This document shows positions 21,237-32,390 of a stretch of 64,000 bases of DNA, one piece after another. Position numbers and translations under genes: made by a program. Below the pieces are notes generated by a model. That model worked only from the letters and a program-made list of their open reading frames with translations. It was not told where the DNA came from and made no database searches. The stretch's first letter is position 1. Each line of letters starts with the position of its first letter. Source of the stretch: Clarkia xantiana subsp. parviflora (Eukaryota; Streptophyta; Magnoliopsida; Myrtales; Onagraceae); NCBI GenBank assembly GCA_036873135.1, contig JAPTYO010000009.1:22775756-22839755 (forward strand), written 5' to 3'.

Positions 21237-23208
21237 TGGACCAGAGCCTCCTCTTGATCCTTGGGTAATAAAGCTCTTATACGAACGACCTTCTCAGGCC
21301 CGTCCACCTCTACCTCCTTCAATTCCTCTATTGGAGATGGACGACCTTTCTCCTCCCTTGGATCGATCTCCGTCACTATGTTAAGAGCTTCACCCATGGG
21401 CTTTTGATATCGCCTTCTCAGAGCGTTGACATAACAGTGTCGGGATGCCGTTTGATCCCCCTTCACCACTCCCTCTCCATATTTTGTCGGGAATTTCATC
21501 ACTTGATGTGCTGTTGAAGGGACAATCAGATAGGGGTTAATTGTCGTTCGACCCAAGATCCCATTGTACGCACTGGGAGTATCCACAATTAAAAAGGAAA
21601 CATGTATCTCTAGCTTCCTCCGTCCTGAACCGATAACTACTGGCAAAAGGATAGACCCTAATGGATAAGAGGTCAACCCTGCAAATCCCACAAGTGGAAA
21701 ATCAAGTGGCTTAAGATCCGACTTCTTTTTTCCCAATGCCGTAAAAGCTTCCAAAAATAGAATGTCGGAAGAACTCCCTCCATCCACCAATATCCTCTTC
21801 ACGTCACATTCCGCAATGTTCATAGTGATAACCAGCGCATCGTCATGTGGGAAAACTATTCCCCTCAAATCTCCTTCTGAAAAAGAGATAACTGCTTCAT
21901 TGGATGAATGAGGTCGCTTCCTGGTCAGCGCAATATCTCCTGCTTGTGAGGCATACACATCTCTAGCATTGCTAACCGTTCCTCCTGATGCGAAACCTCC
22001 ATGAATCATGTTGATAATATTTTTCTTTGGAGGGTTGTCTTCGACCACCTTCTTACCTTTGTCCTGAGTCGACGGAGGTGGAGGGGGAGCAGGACTACGT
22101 GGCCTTTTATTCGGTTTTTCAACGAACTCCTTCAAATGACCTTGTTGGATCAGTTTCTCTATGTCCTTTCCCAGTATGATACAATGGTCCGTGTGATGTC
22201 CCTTGCACTGGTGGTATTCGCACCATCGATTTGAATGACCTCCTAGTTGTACACCAGGCTTCTTCAGAGGCGGAGGGGTGTCCAGGCCCTTTTGTCTCAT
22301 TTCTTGTAGGATCACCGAAAACTCCCTATTAAGTGGTGTAGGGTCTACCGCGTGGACCTCGTTCGAACGATGGCGATTGTCATCACTACGCACACCGCCC
22401 CTGGAGTATTCCCTGGAGGCACCCAATTTGTCGTAGGACGACGGGACGTTTGTTGAACAGGTTTATCCGCCTTTTTCTTCGTTTCTCCCCTCATCGACTC
22501 TGCAGCCTTTTTATTTTTGCGGAAAGACCTTGTTTGCTCCAGATCGATATAGGACTTCACACGAGCAGCTAACTCCTCCAAAGTGTAGACCGGCTTCAGA
22601 GTCATATTATCTTCCAATGAAGCACCCAAACGTCCGAGATTCCGCATGAATGCCCTAATAATCTCCTTTTCCCCCAAGTCCTCGTCTATGTCAGCCAAGT
22701 TTTGATTGAAACGAGTGTAATAGCTCGTTAGGATTTCGTCATGTGCCTGTCGAACGTCATCTATCGAATTCGAACCTTTAAGCAACTGTCGGGCTCCTAG
22801 GTAGCGCTGGAGGAATTTGGACTTTAAGTATTGCCAGGAGGTTACAGAGCCCTTTGGCAGGCCAAAGAACCAATGTGACGCTGCCCCCGCCAAGGTGGTC
22901 GGGAATAGCAATGCAATATGATTCTCATCTTTGGTACGCCCTAGCAATGATGCCTCATGCTGTTGTACATGTTCGACTGGATCACCCTTCCCCGAGTAAC
23001 GAGGGATTTCAGCTGGCGTCACACTCTCTGGTATAATGATGTCGACCAACTCCTGGGAGAACGGATGTGAGGCCCGGTCCCTCAAGTTATGCATTATCTT
23101 GACCTTTGACTCTTCCATTTTCTTGGCGATTAGTGCCTCGATTTGCTCGGTCGTTATCCTTCCCCCATCCGGTGGAATAGGAACCCGTGGAGGCAAAGGT
23201 GGGGACAT
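21237..23208 (-). pseudogene. Gag and protease of gypsy copy B (frameshifted)
   Basis: The gag domain runs from ATG at 23208 (MSPPLPPRVPIPP) through SYYTRFNQNLADID and RLGASLEDNMTLKP. A single-base loss near 22400, in a C run, shifts the frame before the zinc-knuckle-like block (CEYHQCKGHHTDHC). The protease (VDGGSSSDIL) then reads on into RT with no stop. As in copy A, the gag ATG overlaps the upstream ORF's TAA. Confidence 0.88.
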
Positions 23209-23771
23209 TACCGTAGGGGTACTAGGTGGTACGGTTGATACGAAGGAGGAGGAGGATAATGGGGATATTGCGGCTGAGAAGGAACTTCTCCTTGTCTGAC
23301 GGTCGGAGATGATGACACCAACGGTGTAAATGGGACTTGAGATGGAGGTGGTACCGGCATGCCACCCTGTGCCCTTATCCTTTCCCTATAGGCCAATAAT
23401 GCGTCCAGAGCAGCCATAAGGTCAGGGGTTACCTGGACACTCCTTGGGACACCACCTTGAGAAGGCATTGCATACGGAGGAACTTCATATGGTGGAGGCC
23501 CATAAGGTGGTACTCCGTAGGAGGGGAAACCCATACGAAGGAGCTGGACCATGTGATGGCATTCCCCTAGCATTTGTTCGCGGTGCCAACGGAGTTGATG
23601 CTGAGGATGACAATTCTCCCTGAGGGCGAGGATGTCCTCTTGACGGTTAATCGGACGGGATGGGCCTTGGGGTGGATTTGTGGGCCGAGTTGGTTCCGCT
23701 GGATGATCTCTTCTTGATGACTGACGAGGACCATTGGAAGGAGCCCCCGTAGTTTGTCGGCTAGCTGCCAT
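23208..23771 (-). CDS. Proline-rich N-terminal gag ORF (copy B)
   Basis: Counterpart of 329-904, starting at the first ATG after the PBS (MAASRQTTGAPS). A central stretch (DILALRENCHPQHQLR…) is in a different frame from copy A: two compensating indels restore the frame at GFPSYGVPPYG, and the second removes a few of the PPYG-type units. It ends in the same TAATG overlap with gag. Confidence 0.55.
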   Translation of the reverse strand: MAASRQTTGAPSNGPRQSSRRDHPAEPTRPTNPPQGPSRPINRQEDILALRENCHPQHQLRWHREQMLGECHHMVQLLRMGFPSYGVPPYGPPPYEVPPYAMPSQGGVPRSVQVTPDLMAALDALLAYRERIRAQGGMPVPPPSQVPFTPLVSSSPTVRQGEVPSQPQYPHYPPPPSYQPYHLVPLR

Positions 23772-23805
23772 ACTTCGCGTAATAGCCACGGATTTTCGTA
23801 AGAGA

Positions 23806-23823
23806 TTCCCACAGACGGCGCCA
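23806..23823 (-). other. Primer binding site of copy B
   Basis: Complement of TGGCGCCGTCTGTGGGAA, two bases inside the 5' LTR; identical to copy A. Confidence 0.75.
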
Positions 23824-23824
23824 A

Positions 23825-24596
23825 TGTTGGATCTTGATCTTCCACGCTGAACTAAGACTCGACCTTCGGTGCGTCCGGACCTGCACAAAGGGACAGATCG
23901 GGTTGGACCCGATGATCCCCCTCCGACGCTCAAGTCAGTTCCCAGAAAACGAATATCTAAGAACTGAAAGTATAGAGAGTATGAATGTAAGAAAGTGTAA
24001 CCTTGATAGGAGATATGCAAACCTATTTATAGTGGAGGGCTGGGTGCATGCATTGATGATGCGCCGACCTTCGTATATGGAAAGTTGTATATTGATTGTT
24101 GCTATTCGGGGAATCATTCATTATATGCGGAGCCATTAAATATTCAGTATATTCCATATATTAATTGAACTCCTTATTAGGAAACCCAATTATAACGATT
24201 TCAGGAAGGTGAATATCACAACCTTCCGTTTGAGACGGAAGGAATATACTCGTAAGACGAAGTCAGTCCTTTGGTCGACCCTTCTTTTAATAGAGATGGA
24301 TCGACCCTCTCCACTGGTGGGGAGGGGTCGACCCTCTCCGCTGGTGGAGAGGGGTCGACCTTCTCCACCAGTGGAGAGGGGTCGACCCTCTCCATACTAA
24401 GTAGAGAGGGGTCGACCCTCTCCTATTGGTGGAGAGGGGTCGACCCTCTCCACCAGTGGAAAGGGGTCGACCCTCTCCCCTAGGGAGAGGAGTCGAGTAT
24501 CTCCTATATAGTGGGTGTCGACCGAAATGTTTCGTTGAGCCCTTCGGGGTTCATCCAAGGTGAATACTCGTGTTAGACATGGACCCATATCCATCA
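23825..24596 (-). repeat. 5' LTR of copy B (772 bp)
   Basis: TGTTGGATC to CATATCCATCA on +. TATA box complement TATTTATA at 24024-24031. Shorter than its partner because it holds fewer GTCGACC units (about 24290-24495). Confidence 0.92.
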
Positions 24597-24643
24597 GAAG
24601 GTGATTGCATTAGAGTTCTTTTGGGTTTTCTAGCCTCATTGTT

Positions 24644-24793
24644 ATGACAATGGTCAAAGTTATGATAGAAGAACCAAGTCACCATTCCCACAGTCCAGGC
24701 CGGGCCGGAAATATTAGAAGTGCAGTGGAGGATGTGGTGGTGGCGGCTATTTCGGTTTTTGGCATAAAAGCTAGCAAATTGTGGTCTGAATAG
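24644..24793 (+). other. Possible small coding fragment beside the LTR of copy B
   Basis: ATG to TAG, 49 residues (MTMVKVMIEEPSHHSHSPGR at the start, ISVFGIKASKLWSE at the end). Codon use looks protein-like and it lies just outside copy B's 5' LTR. It could be the 3' end of a host gene interrupted by copy B, or chance. No family recognised. Confidence 0.22.
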
Positions 24794-25579
24794 GTTTCTT
24801 CTCTATTTGCTGACCTGAGCTGAGTAGGAGGATCTTGATCCCTTATGATCTTTGATTTTGACGAGATGGGTGTTTTTGGTACTAATTACAAGAAGAGCAT
24901 TAGATAATAGATTGTTCATAGTTGTGTGTTTGGCAAATTGCATCCTAATGTTTGGGTTAGGTGGGAAATTGCAACCTTAAAAATGTTGCAATGTTCATCT
25001 TAAAATTTTCATGTAGCAAAGTGTCTCTTCCTTTCAATTGGTTATAAAATAGCGAAAATCCACTAAAGTTTTGCACTGTGTTATTATTTATAGCAAAATT
25101 AGATTTTGCCATAATATTAGCGTACTCTATGTAAAGAGCCAGAGCCCTTACGACTAAGTCATAATATATATATATATATATATATATTTTGGTTTTCTGC
25201 GGGGCGGTCCTAGGCCCTCATTAGAAGTCATAATATTTGCCACAATAGTTTTAGAATCACCACAATAAATATAAATAAAAGAATAAAAGTTCCAAAAGAT
25301 GTAAAATATAAACTATTATTATTAGCAATACTTGTCACCCTACGACTAGCATGCGATGCAGTCTTAATAAACAATACATTTTATAAACTTTTAAATTACC
25401 CACATGCCTTCAGTCTGTGCGACATGTTATTATAGAATCACAAGTTTTAGCAATTTCATAGTAAATGTTTGCAGTATTCTATCTAAATCTAAATAGTAAA
25501 ATAATTAGAAAAAGAAATATAGAAACAGACATGACTTCTTGGCCAAAAAAGAAAAAGAAACATACATGACTTAACTAAA

Positions 25580-25738
25580 CAAACAGAAATGATATAAATT
25601 CCGATTTGGAATTCCGTAAAGTTCCGACATCTGACGAAGTGGCATATCTTGTAAATTCCAGCAACTTTTGGGACTATTATGTTACTCTCACAAATCGGAA
25701 CTTCACGGAATTCCAAATCGAAATTTGTATCATTGTTC
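25580..25738. mobile_element. 159-bp MITE with 10-bp duplication
   Basis: Terminal inverted repeats of about 45 bp (ATGATATAAATTCCGATTTG at left, near-complement at right). CTTAACTAAA flanks it at 25570-25579 and 25739-25748. TIR length and 9-10 bp duplication suggest Mutator-type origin. Confidence 0.7.
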
Positions 25739-26017
25739 CTTAACTAAATTAGTGTCGACCGTAGATATTTACAGTATAGAGAAACAATTTAAATTTCAGG
25801 AAATAGAAAAATAATAAGAGCTTAACCGTTTCGATGATCTAAATATGGATAGTCTAACAACCAGTTGTAAATTGAACGGTTAGTACATTCACACTAGTTT
25901 TAACCGGACCTAGACAACATAAAATAAATAAATAAATAGCTAGCGTAGGTTTCATGTTTTGTTGCAGGAGGTTTCATGTTCCAAGCTAGCAATTTTACGG
26001 CATTTGAGGACATGAAA

Positions 26018-26027
26018 TATATAAAAG
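26018..26027 (+). promoter_or_regulatory. Putative TATA box of the DUF604 gene
   Basis: TATATAAAAG lies 116 bp before the start codon at 26143, a normal distance for a plant core promoter with a short leader. Confidence 0.5.
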
Positions 26028-26142
26028 AAAGCCATGAGTTCACATCACATGGATTAACCAGGCAACCACTAATGCAGCTTAGCTTCTGTTTATACAATAA
26101 TACTAATTATCATTATCAAACAAAGCAAATTAGACTCCAGTA

Positions 26143-28536
26143 ATGTCTACTCCTAAAACTAGCAGAGTCCCTGTTGGTCGGGCCCTCTCAGCCTTGCTCC
26201 TACTTGTGTTCATCCACATATGCTGCTTCACCTATCATTACATCCACCCAATCGCAATTACAGACCTCTTTCCGGTCGCTGCCGATGTGGGGCCCACCTC
26301 GGAGCCCCCCACCAACCTCACCCACCTAGTGTTCGGTATAGTCGGTTCCTCCTCATTGTTGGAGAAGAGGAAGCCATACTTAGAGTCCTGGTGGAGGCCT
26401 AATGTCACTAGAGGCTACCTATTCCTTGACAACTACCCGCAGAACCGGTCCGCTTTGTGTCCCGCCACGTGCCCTCCGGTTCGGATCAACAAAGATATCA
26501 GGGGATGGAAGGTTTACCGCAAAATAGACCCAACTCGAGTTCGTATTGTCCGCAGTATTATCGAACTGTTTCAACAACAAGACCACGACGTGAGATGGTA
26601 CCCTATGTTTGTCAACTTTTGGTACCACATGTTTGGTTTTGCCTATTTTTGGTATCATACGTTTGCTAATTGTATACTTTTGGTCTGATCGTTAGAGTTG
26701 ACCATTAAATAGTCATGTGACTTGCACATGCCTAGCTCTAAATTTTGATTTTGTCCAGTTTAGTCCTCAAATTTTTTTCTCCTAACTTTTTATTTTTGCA
26801 ATTTAGCCCTTAAACGTTTTCAACCGCACCTTAGGAACAAATTGACATAGGCATGGATCGGACCATGGCTAGGACAATTTAGCATTAGGATCCAATTGGA
26901 CCAAATTGCTAAATTGACATAACTATGGTTCGACTCTTAAAACAATTGGTCAGTCAGTCTAAAATTTCATATTACATTATTATGATAAAATGTAACGGGG
27001 TTGAGCTATGTATCTAATATTAGTGGTACGATCGACTCTTGTTAGGTATGTCATGGGGGATGATGACTCGGTTATGTTCGTGGACAACATGGTTAGGGTG
27101 CTGTCCAAGTATGACCATACAAAGTACTATTACATTGGGTCTCAAGGTTCCGAGTCTGTTTTTTCAAACATGGCTTTCGCGTTCAATATGGGCTTCGGTG
27201 GGGCTGGTATAGCCCTGAGCTACCCGATGGCAGCTGCACTTGCCAAGACGCTCGACGGATGTATCGAGAGATATACACACAAGTGGACCTCTGATTTTTA
27301 CACCTATATCTGCATTGCTGCCCTTGGAGTCCAGCTTACACCACATAAAGGCTTTCATCAGGTCATTTTCCTCATCGGTGGTATCCTATTACACTCCAAC
27401 AAAATCAGCACTTTGTAAATGCAATTTTCCCATAGAAATACTTCCTTATATTGTTAAGGTTTGGGTTAAAAACCTAAAAACAATCTCAATTATTTGACGT
27501 CATGTTAATCGTTGTCCCAAATTTAAAATATTGATATTCAGTGTCTCAACACTGATTGGTAGATTTCCATTTTTTTCAACTGTTTTTTGCGTTAAAATTG
27601 TCATTTTAAGTATTCAAAACTTATTGTTTTCCACTTTTTTGAATTATTATATTTTTTACTTATAGTTTATGCTTATTTGATACTTAAAAAATATGTTTTT
27701 ATTTCGTCAAATTTAAGATAAAAAAGTGGAAATCAAGCAATCTGATAGTTGGGACATCGAATATCAACATTTTAAATACAGGACAACGATTAGTAGCATG
27801 GCATATAATTGAGACTGTTTTTAAGTTCTTAACCCAAATAATTAATGAAAAAGTATGTAATATGTTTAGTTACATATGTTTGCAGATTGATCTTCTTGAT
27901 GACCTATCAGGGTTCTTATCATCTCACCCACAAGATCCTCTCTTGTCCCTCCACCATGTCGACTTGGTCAACCCGATCTTCCCCAACATGACCCGACACG
28001 AGGCCATACGCCACCTGCTCAAGCCGGCAAACCTCGACCAATCCCGCCTCCTCCAACAATTCATCTGCTACCACCACGACATGAATTGGTCGGTCTCCGT
28101 CTCTTGGGGCTACTCAGTTCAAGTCTACGAAAGCATTATCGCTCGAGCCTATCTGCAGCGCCCGATCGAGACATTTCAACCGTGGAATGCGAAAGCCAAG
28201 TTCCCGCATTTCGCGTTCAATACTCGACCCTTCACAAATGACTCGTGCGAAACTCCGCATTTGTTCTTCTTTGACACATTAGAGATCAATAATCCTGCTG
28301 GAGAACTAACAATCATCGTAACTACTTACAAGAGGGCACGACCAAGAGGATTAGAGGCATGTGCAGTTACCCGAAACCATTCTGCGGATGGGGTAAGTAA
28401 GATTAGGGTCATTTCTCCGGAGAATAGCCCGGTAGAGGAGGGAAGGATAGAATGTTGTGATTTGGCCATGGCTGCAGATAACAACATTGCAACAGTAACA
28501 CTCAGACGTTGCCTAGAAGCTGAAGAAATTGTGTAA
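26143..28536 (+). CDS. DUF604 / fringe-like glycosyltransferase, type II membrane protein
   Basis: Three exons: 26143-26597, 27046-27361 and 27886-28536. They add to 1422 nt (473 residues) with consistent phases and GT-AG ends (AGATG|GTACCC…TTGTTAG; CATCAG|GTCATT…TTTGCAG). The N-terminus has a signal-anchor helix (residues about 13-30, ALSALLLLVFIHICCF). Exon 1 continues with the luminal start (HLVFGIVGSSSLLEKRK). Exon 2 begins with YVMGDDDSVMFVDN, the D-D-D metal-binding motif of GT31/fringe-like enzymes, then YYIGSQGSES and FGGAGIALSYPMAAAL. Exon 3 carries the DUF604 (PF04646) block (LHHVDLVNPIFPN, SVSWGYSVQVYE). Expected in the Golgi, transferring a sugar from a nucleotide sugar; the substrate is unknown. 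Length is normal and there are no breaks, so it is probably functional. Both introns hold transposon-derived sequence. Confidence 0.92.
26603..26790. repeat. Transposon relic in intron 1 of the DUF604 gene
   Basis: Phrases such as TTTTGGTACCACATGTTTG, TTTTGGTCTGATCGTTA and GACTTGCACATG recur, slightly changed, in the MULE-like foldback at 35345-35857. It is therefore a diverged relative or fragment of that family, and it starts within a few bases of the splice donor. Confidence 0.5.
27460..27838. mobile_element. MITE in intron 2 of the DUF604 gene
   Basis: About 379 bp with inverted ends: TTTGGGTTAAAAACCTAAAA at left, and the complement of the right end is TTTGGGTTAAGAACTTAAAA. A second internal matching pair is ATCGTTGTCC/GGACAACGAT. 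No clear duplication was found. It fills most of the intron without touching the splice sites. Confidence 0.65.
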
Positions 28537-28838
28537 ATTTTTTTTTTCGTTCTCCATAGAAGATGTATTGATTTTTTTTTTTTTTTTGCCAATGATGATG
28601 TATTGGTTTTTTTTTTCGATAAAATTTTGTGTGGGCTTTGAGTTTTTCATTAATATTATAAATAAATAAAACTAAATGCGGCGGAAGACATAAAGTCATT
28701 AGTAGTCACTTTCTTAAAACAGGAAAAACCATCCAACAAGATCTTCCCTAGACGTCATTCATTGACCTCCTTGCAGCACTACGTCTTCCACCGAAAAGCC
28801 GTCAAAGCAGAGTCGCATTCCCGTCTATACGACCATGC

Positions 28839-29860
28839 AACATGGAAAGTCATTCGTCCCCTGAAACGTAGGTCAGTTTTTGACAATCTTCCTTCCGCGT
28901 GTTGATCGTAGATGACTTCAAGGATGAGTTGGTAAGTAGTTAATTATATGAATTTACTTTTGCCATACTCATAGATTTATACACTGTTGAACTAAGTTTG
29001 GGGATTTACAGTCATAAACATATGTCGACACTTTCAATTGTAGAAATTGCCTCAAGATTGAACTGAATGTTTAGATAACGTTGGTACTAACTACGTATCA
29101 CGTATGAGGTGAGAATTTTTTAGGCATGTCGTATTTAGGGAGTGGAAGTTTCTACGAAAATGAGACACCGCCACCGACACTACCTGTTACAGCATCTGCG
29201 ACGGTTGGAGTCAGTTTACACACAATGTCTACCTGACGACTTTGGATACGATTCGCTTCAAACTGAGGGGAAAAAATATGTTCAAGGTTGAAGTGTATAA
29301 TGGACGTGGTTTTCTTAAAAATCCACATGTGGACGTGGGAGACAGTTCATCTGGTGAGGAATCAGACAGTTCATCTGATGATGACTGAAGTTGTTTAGGT
29401 GAGGGTAGTGTTGGCAGCGGAGGTGGGAGTCAGTGCAACATCAAAGTACCCAGTAGCTGGTCAAAATGCGTAAATAACATCTTTAACCTTGTGTCGTGTT
29501 TGAATGATTACTGAAGAGGTTTTTGGTGTGTTCCGATGTCTGGCTTATAAAAATTGAGATAGTCATTTTAATGTGCATAAAATTCAGAAGAAGTTTGCCC
29601 TCGCCAATGCATTTGACGGCTTAAGAGAAGTGAAGATTATAGATCTTGTAGGAAGGTAGTGGTAAAATCCAGACCTGCTAATCCATGTTTCGATTATCCC
29701 CCTGGGGATACAAGTCATTTCCGATACGAGTTTACGAAAGGGTGGAACAAGTTTTTCCAACCGAACCAACTATCACCGGGCATGTTCGTTCACTTCAATG
29801 TTACTGATGAAGGTACTTTAGTTGCCGCCATATATTTTTGGGGTTTTTTCTTTGGTTAAA
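28839..29860 (+). pseudogene. Decayed two-domain B3 (REM-type) transcription factor gene
   Basis: Remnants of plant B3 DNA-binding domains. The first starts near 28839 with a B3-type opening (FLTIFLPRVDRR, about 28885-28910). A plausible donor lies near 28931 (GTTG|GTAAGT), and the next exon resumes after TTTTTTAG at about 29124 (WKFLRK, then DGWSQFTHNVYLTTLDTIRF and FKVEVYNGRG), ending in an acidic serine tail (DSSSGEESDSSSDDD) at about 29389. A second B3 block follows at 29590-29830 (KKFALANAFDGLREVKIIDL, then KGWNKFFQPNQLSPGMFVHF). There are in-frame stops (for example TGA inside the first domain, and TAG/TAA near 29657) and a frameshift. B3 proteins of this type act in the nucleus; this copy looks dead. 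Family call rests on the GW..F…L…F pattern only. Confidence 0.5.
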
Positions 29861-30189
29861 TTGGTTGTAGTACCTTTTTTGACTGCTTATACTTTTTCCT
29901 TGCTATGTGTTGCTTCTATTGTCTGAGTGGACCCTTTTGGTATTTGCGTTCAAGTGTCTGTTTGTATATGTGCTGAACCTATGCAATTGTTGTGGCTACA
30001 CCTTATGTGGCCATAAGATACTATTATCGCGAAAAAAAAAATAACATAGATAAATAAGTAACCTGAACAACATACTCATGAGCGCACATACAGACCCTCG
30101 AACAACCGACCAATAAATACATGCCGACAAAGTTGTAATACGGTAATTCTAAAGAATGTCAATGGAACGTCCTATGTTGCTTCCGGTTC
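29861..30189. other. Spacer with no recognisable gene
   Basis: AT-rich sequence between the B3 relic and the copia relic. Nothing supportable seen. Confidence 0.5.
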
Positions 30190-32390
30190 CAGAGTCCGTC
30201 CTCAAGCTGCAGTCAGCCTGCTTCTTCAAAAGAATGTGAAGGTGATCAGAAGTGATAATGAAGGAGAATTTGTGAATGATATGTCAAAAGCTATGTTTCA
30301 ACAACTAGGAATCATTCATCAAACTAGCTGTGCTCACACACAGCAGCAAAATGGGAAGGTGGAACCCAAACATCGCCATCTTCTCAATATAGCAAGAGCT
30401 GTGAGATTACATGCTACTATTCCAATAAGATTTTAGGGCTATTGCATCCTTGTAGCTTGTTATATGATCAATTTCATGCCATCAAAGATTCTCAATCATA
30501 AAAATCCATATGAGAAACGATTTGGCAAACCTCATTCTCTCCAGCATCTAAGATTTTTTGGATGCCTTTGTTATGCCACTAAAATGAATGTCAGAGACAC
30601 GTTTGCAGCAAGAGTAGAGGTAACTATCTTCATGGGATACTCTCTAACACGGAAAGGATATCTTGTGATGAATATCTATGATTCTGTCTTTTATATCTGC
30701 AGAGATGTCAGTCTTGAAGATTTCACTTTTCCTTTTAGAATGAGTAAGAGGGAGTCGCTTACAAAAAAATTCCTTTGAAAAAGGAATCTATTTCTGAATC
30801 TGTATTTGGTCATCTTGAAGAAGTCATACCAATTGATGAAACGAATGCTATAAATGATGAAGAAAGTATTCCTCCTCCTTTAGAAGATCAAGATGATGCT
30901 ATTGTTGCTGACCCTGATCCATCTCTAAGAAGATCAAAAAGGAATAGGAGTGCTCCAACTTGAAATGTTGATTTCGTAATACCAGGAAGAACTTAATCTA
31001 ATATTGATGGTAACACTGTTTTTGGATTAAAGAATTGTCTTTTATGAGAGACTGTCTACTGAGCACAAAATCTTCTTGGAAAATTTGGCTAAAGTTAAAG
31101 AGCCTTATTGTTACAAGGAAGCTGTGTTGGATGATAGCTGGGCTAAAGCCATGAACGAGGAAATTACAGCACTTGAGGCTAACAAAACTTGGTTCATTAC
31201 TGATTTACCTGAAGGAAAGAAGGCAATATGGTGTAATTGGTTATTCAAAGCTAAATATAAACCAGATGGGAATTTGGAGAGATATAAGGCACGACTTGTT
31301 GCCAATGGCTATACATAGATAGAAGTAGCAGACTTTACAGAGACCTTTTCTCCAGTAGTTAAGATGACTACTGTCAGGGTTTTGGTTGCTACAGCTGCAG
31401 CTAAATGATGGAACATTTGTCAAATGGATGTGAGCATTGCCTTTTTGCAAGGGGATCTAGTAGTTCAAGTCTATATGGAAATTCCAGAATGAGTTTCAAC
31501 TTTCAATAAAAAATCAAAGGTCAGAAGGTTAGTTAAATCTTTTTATGAGTTGAAACAAGCCTCAAGACAATAGAACATTAAGCTCACTCAAGCATTGAAA
31601 AGTAGTTGCTATAAAAAAAAATTCAATCAAATTATTCTCCTTATTCACTAAGACAAGTGGTCAATATCATGTATTCTTACTTGTGTATGTGGATGATCTG
31701 CTCATCACAGGTTCTTCTATGAAGTTGATAAATGAGTTGAAGAAAGTCTTGCAACAACATTTCAAAATCAAGGACTTGAGTAGATTAGGATAATTTCTTG
31801 ATATTGAAATAGCACGATCTGCAGAAGGCATATTGATGAATCAAAGAAAATATGCACTTGAATTGATTAATTATGGAAGTTGGTTTAGGAGCTGAAAGGC
31901 CTTCACCTACTCCAGTGGAAACAAATCAGAAGCTCACCAGTAAAGAGTTTGGTTAGTATTTTGGCTTGAACAATAAAGATCACAGCTTTAGAGATATTAG
32001 GCAGTATAGAAGACTCATTGAGAAGCTTTTGTACTTGACGATGACTAGACCTGATATAGCATATATATTTCAATAACTCAGTCAACTTGTGCATGATCCA
32101 AAAAAATTCCGCCATGACGCAGCCATAAGAGTGATCAAGTATGTCAAAGGAACACCAAGACATGGCCTTCTCTTCCCAGCCAATAATGTGCTCGATTTGA
32201 AGATATATTGTGATTCAGGTTGGGGATCATGTTTGTTCTCTCAAAAATATATAAACTCTTACCGTGTTAAGTTGGAGAAGCTACAGTTGGGTGGGAAATT
32301 AAGAAGCAACAGACTATTACTAAGTCTACTGCAGAAGCGGAATACAGAAGACTGAGTAAAGCTGCAGATGAAGCAGGCTGGATCAGAAGT
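30190..32390 (+). pseudogene. Ty1/copia relic G: integrase, RT, RNase H
   Basis: Integrase core remains (VIRSDNEGEF, QQNGKVEPKHRH, LRFFGCLCYATKMN). RT begins near 31076 (KAMNEEITALEANKTW) with MDVSIAFLQGDL and YVDDLLITGS-like pieces, and RNase H ends near 32390 (TAEAEYRRLSKAADEAGWI). Many stops and frameshifts. No LTR of its own is visible; the 5' part (gag, protease) is missing. It is cut off at 32390 by the LTR of element F. Confidence 0.85.

Larger units (their letters stand above)
12999..24596 (-). mobile_element. Ty3/gypsy element copy B (Tat lineage), full length, inverted
   Basis: 11.6 kb on the minus strand with both LTRs (5' LTR 23825-24596, 3' LTR 12999-13827), PBS, PPT, gag-pol and antisense gene. 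It is highly similar to copy A throughout, apart from indels and A's hAT insertion. Its 5 flanking bases differ (GAAGG on the right, TCGTC on the left), so no target-site duplication survives. Four nonsense changes and one frameshift in gag-pol make it inactive. Confidence 0.93.
24597..26017. other. Intergenic DNA between copy B and the DUF604 gene
   Basis: AT-rich. It contains a small open stretch at 24644-24793 next to the LTR, a (TA)n microsatellite (about 25164-25187) and a 159-bp MITE (25580-25738). No convincing full gene was seen. Confidence 0.6.
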
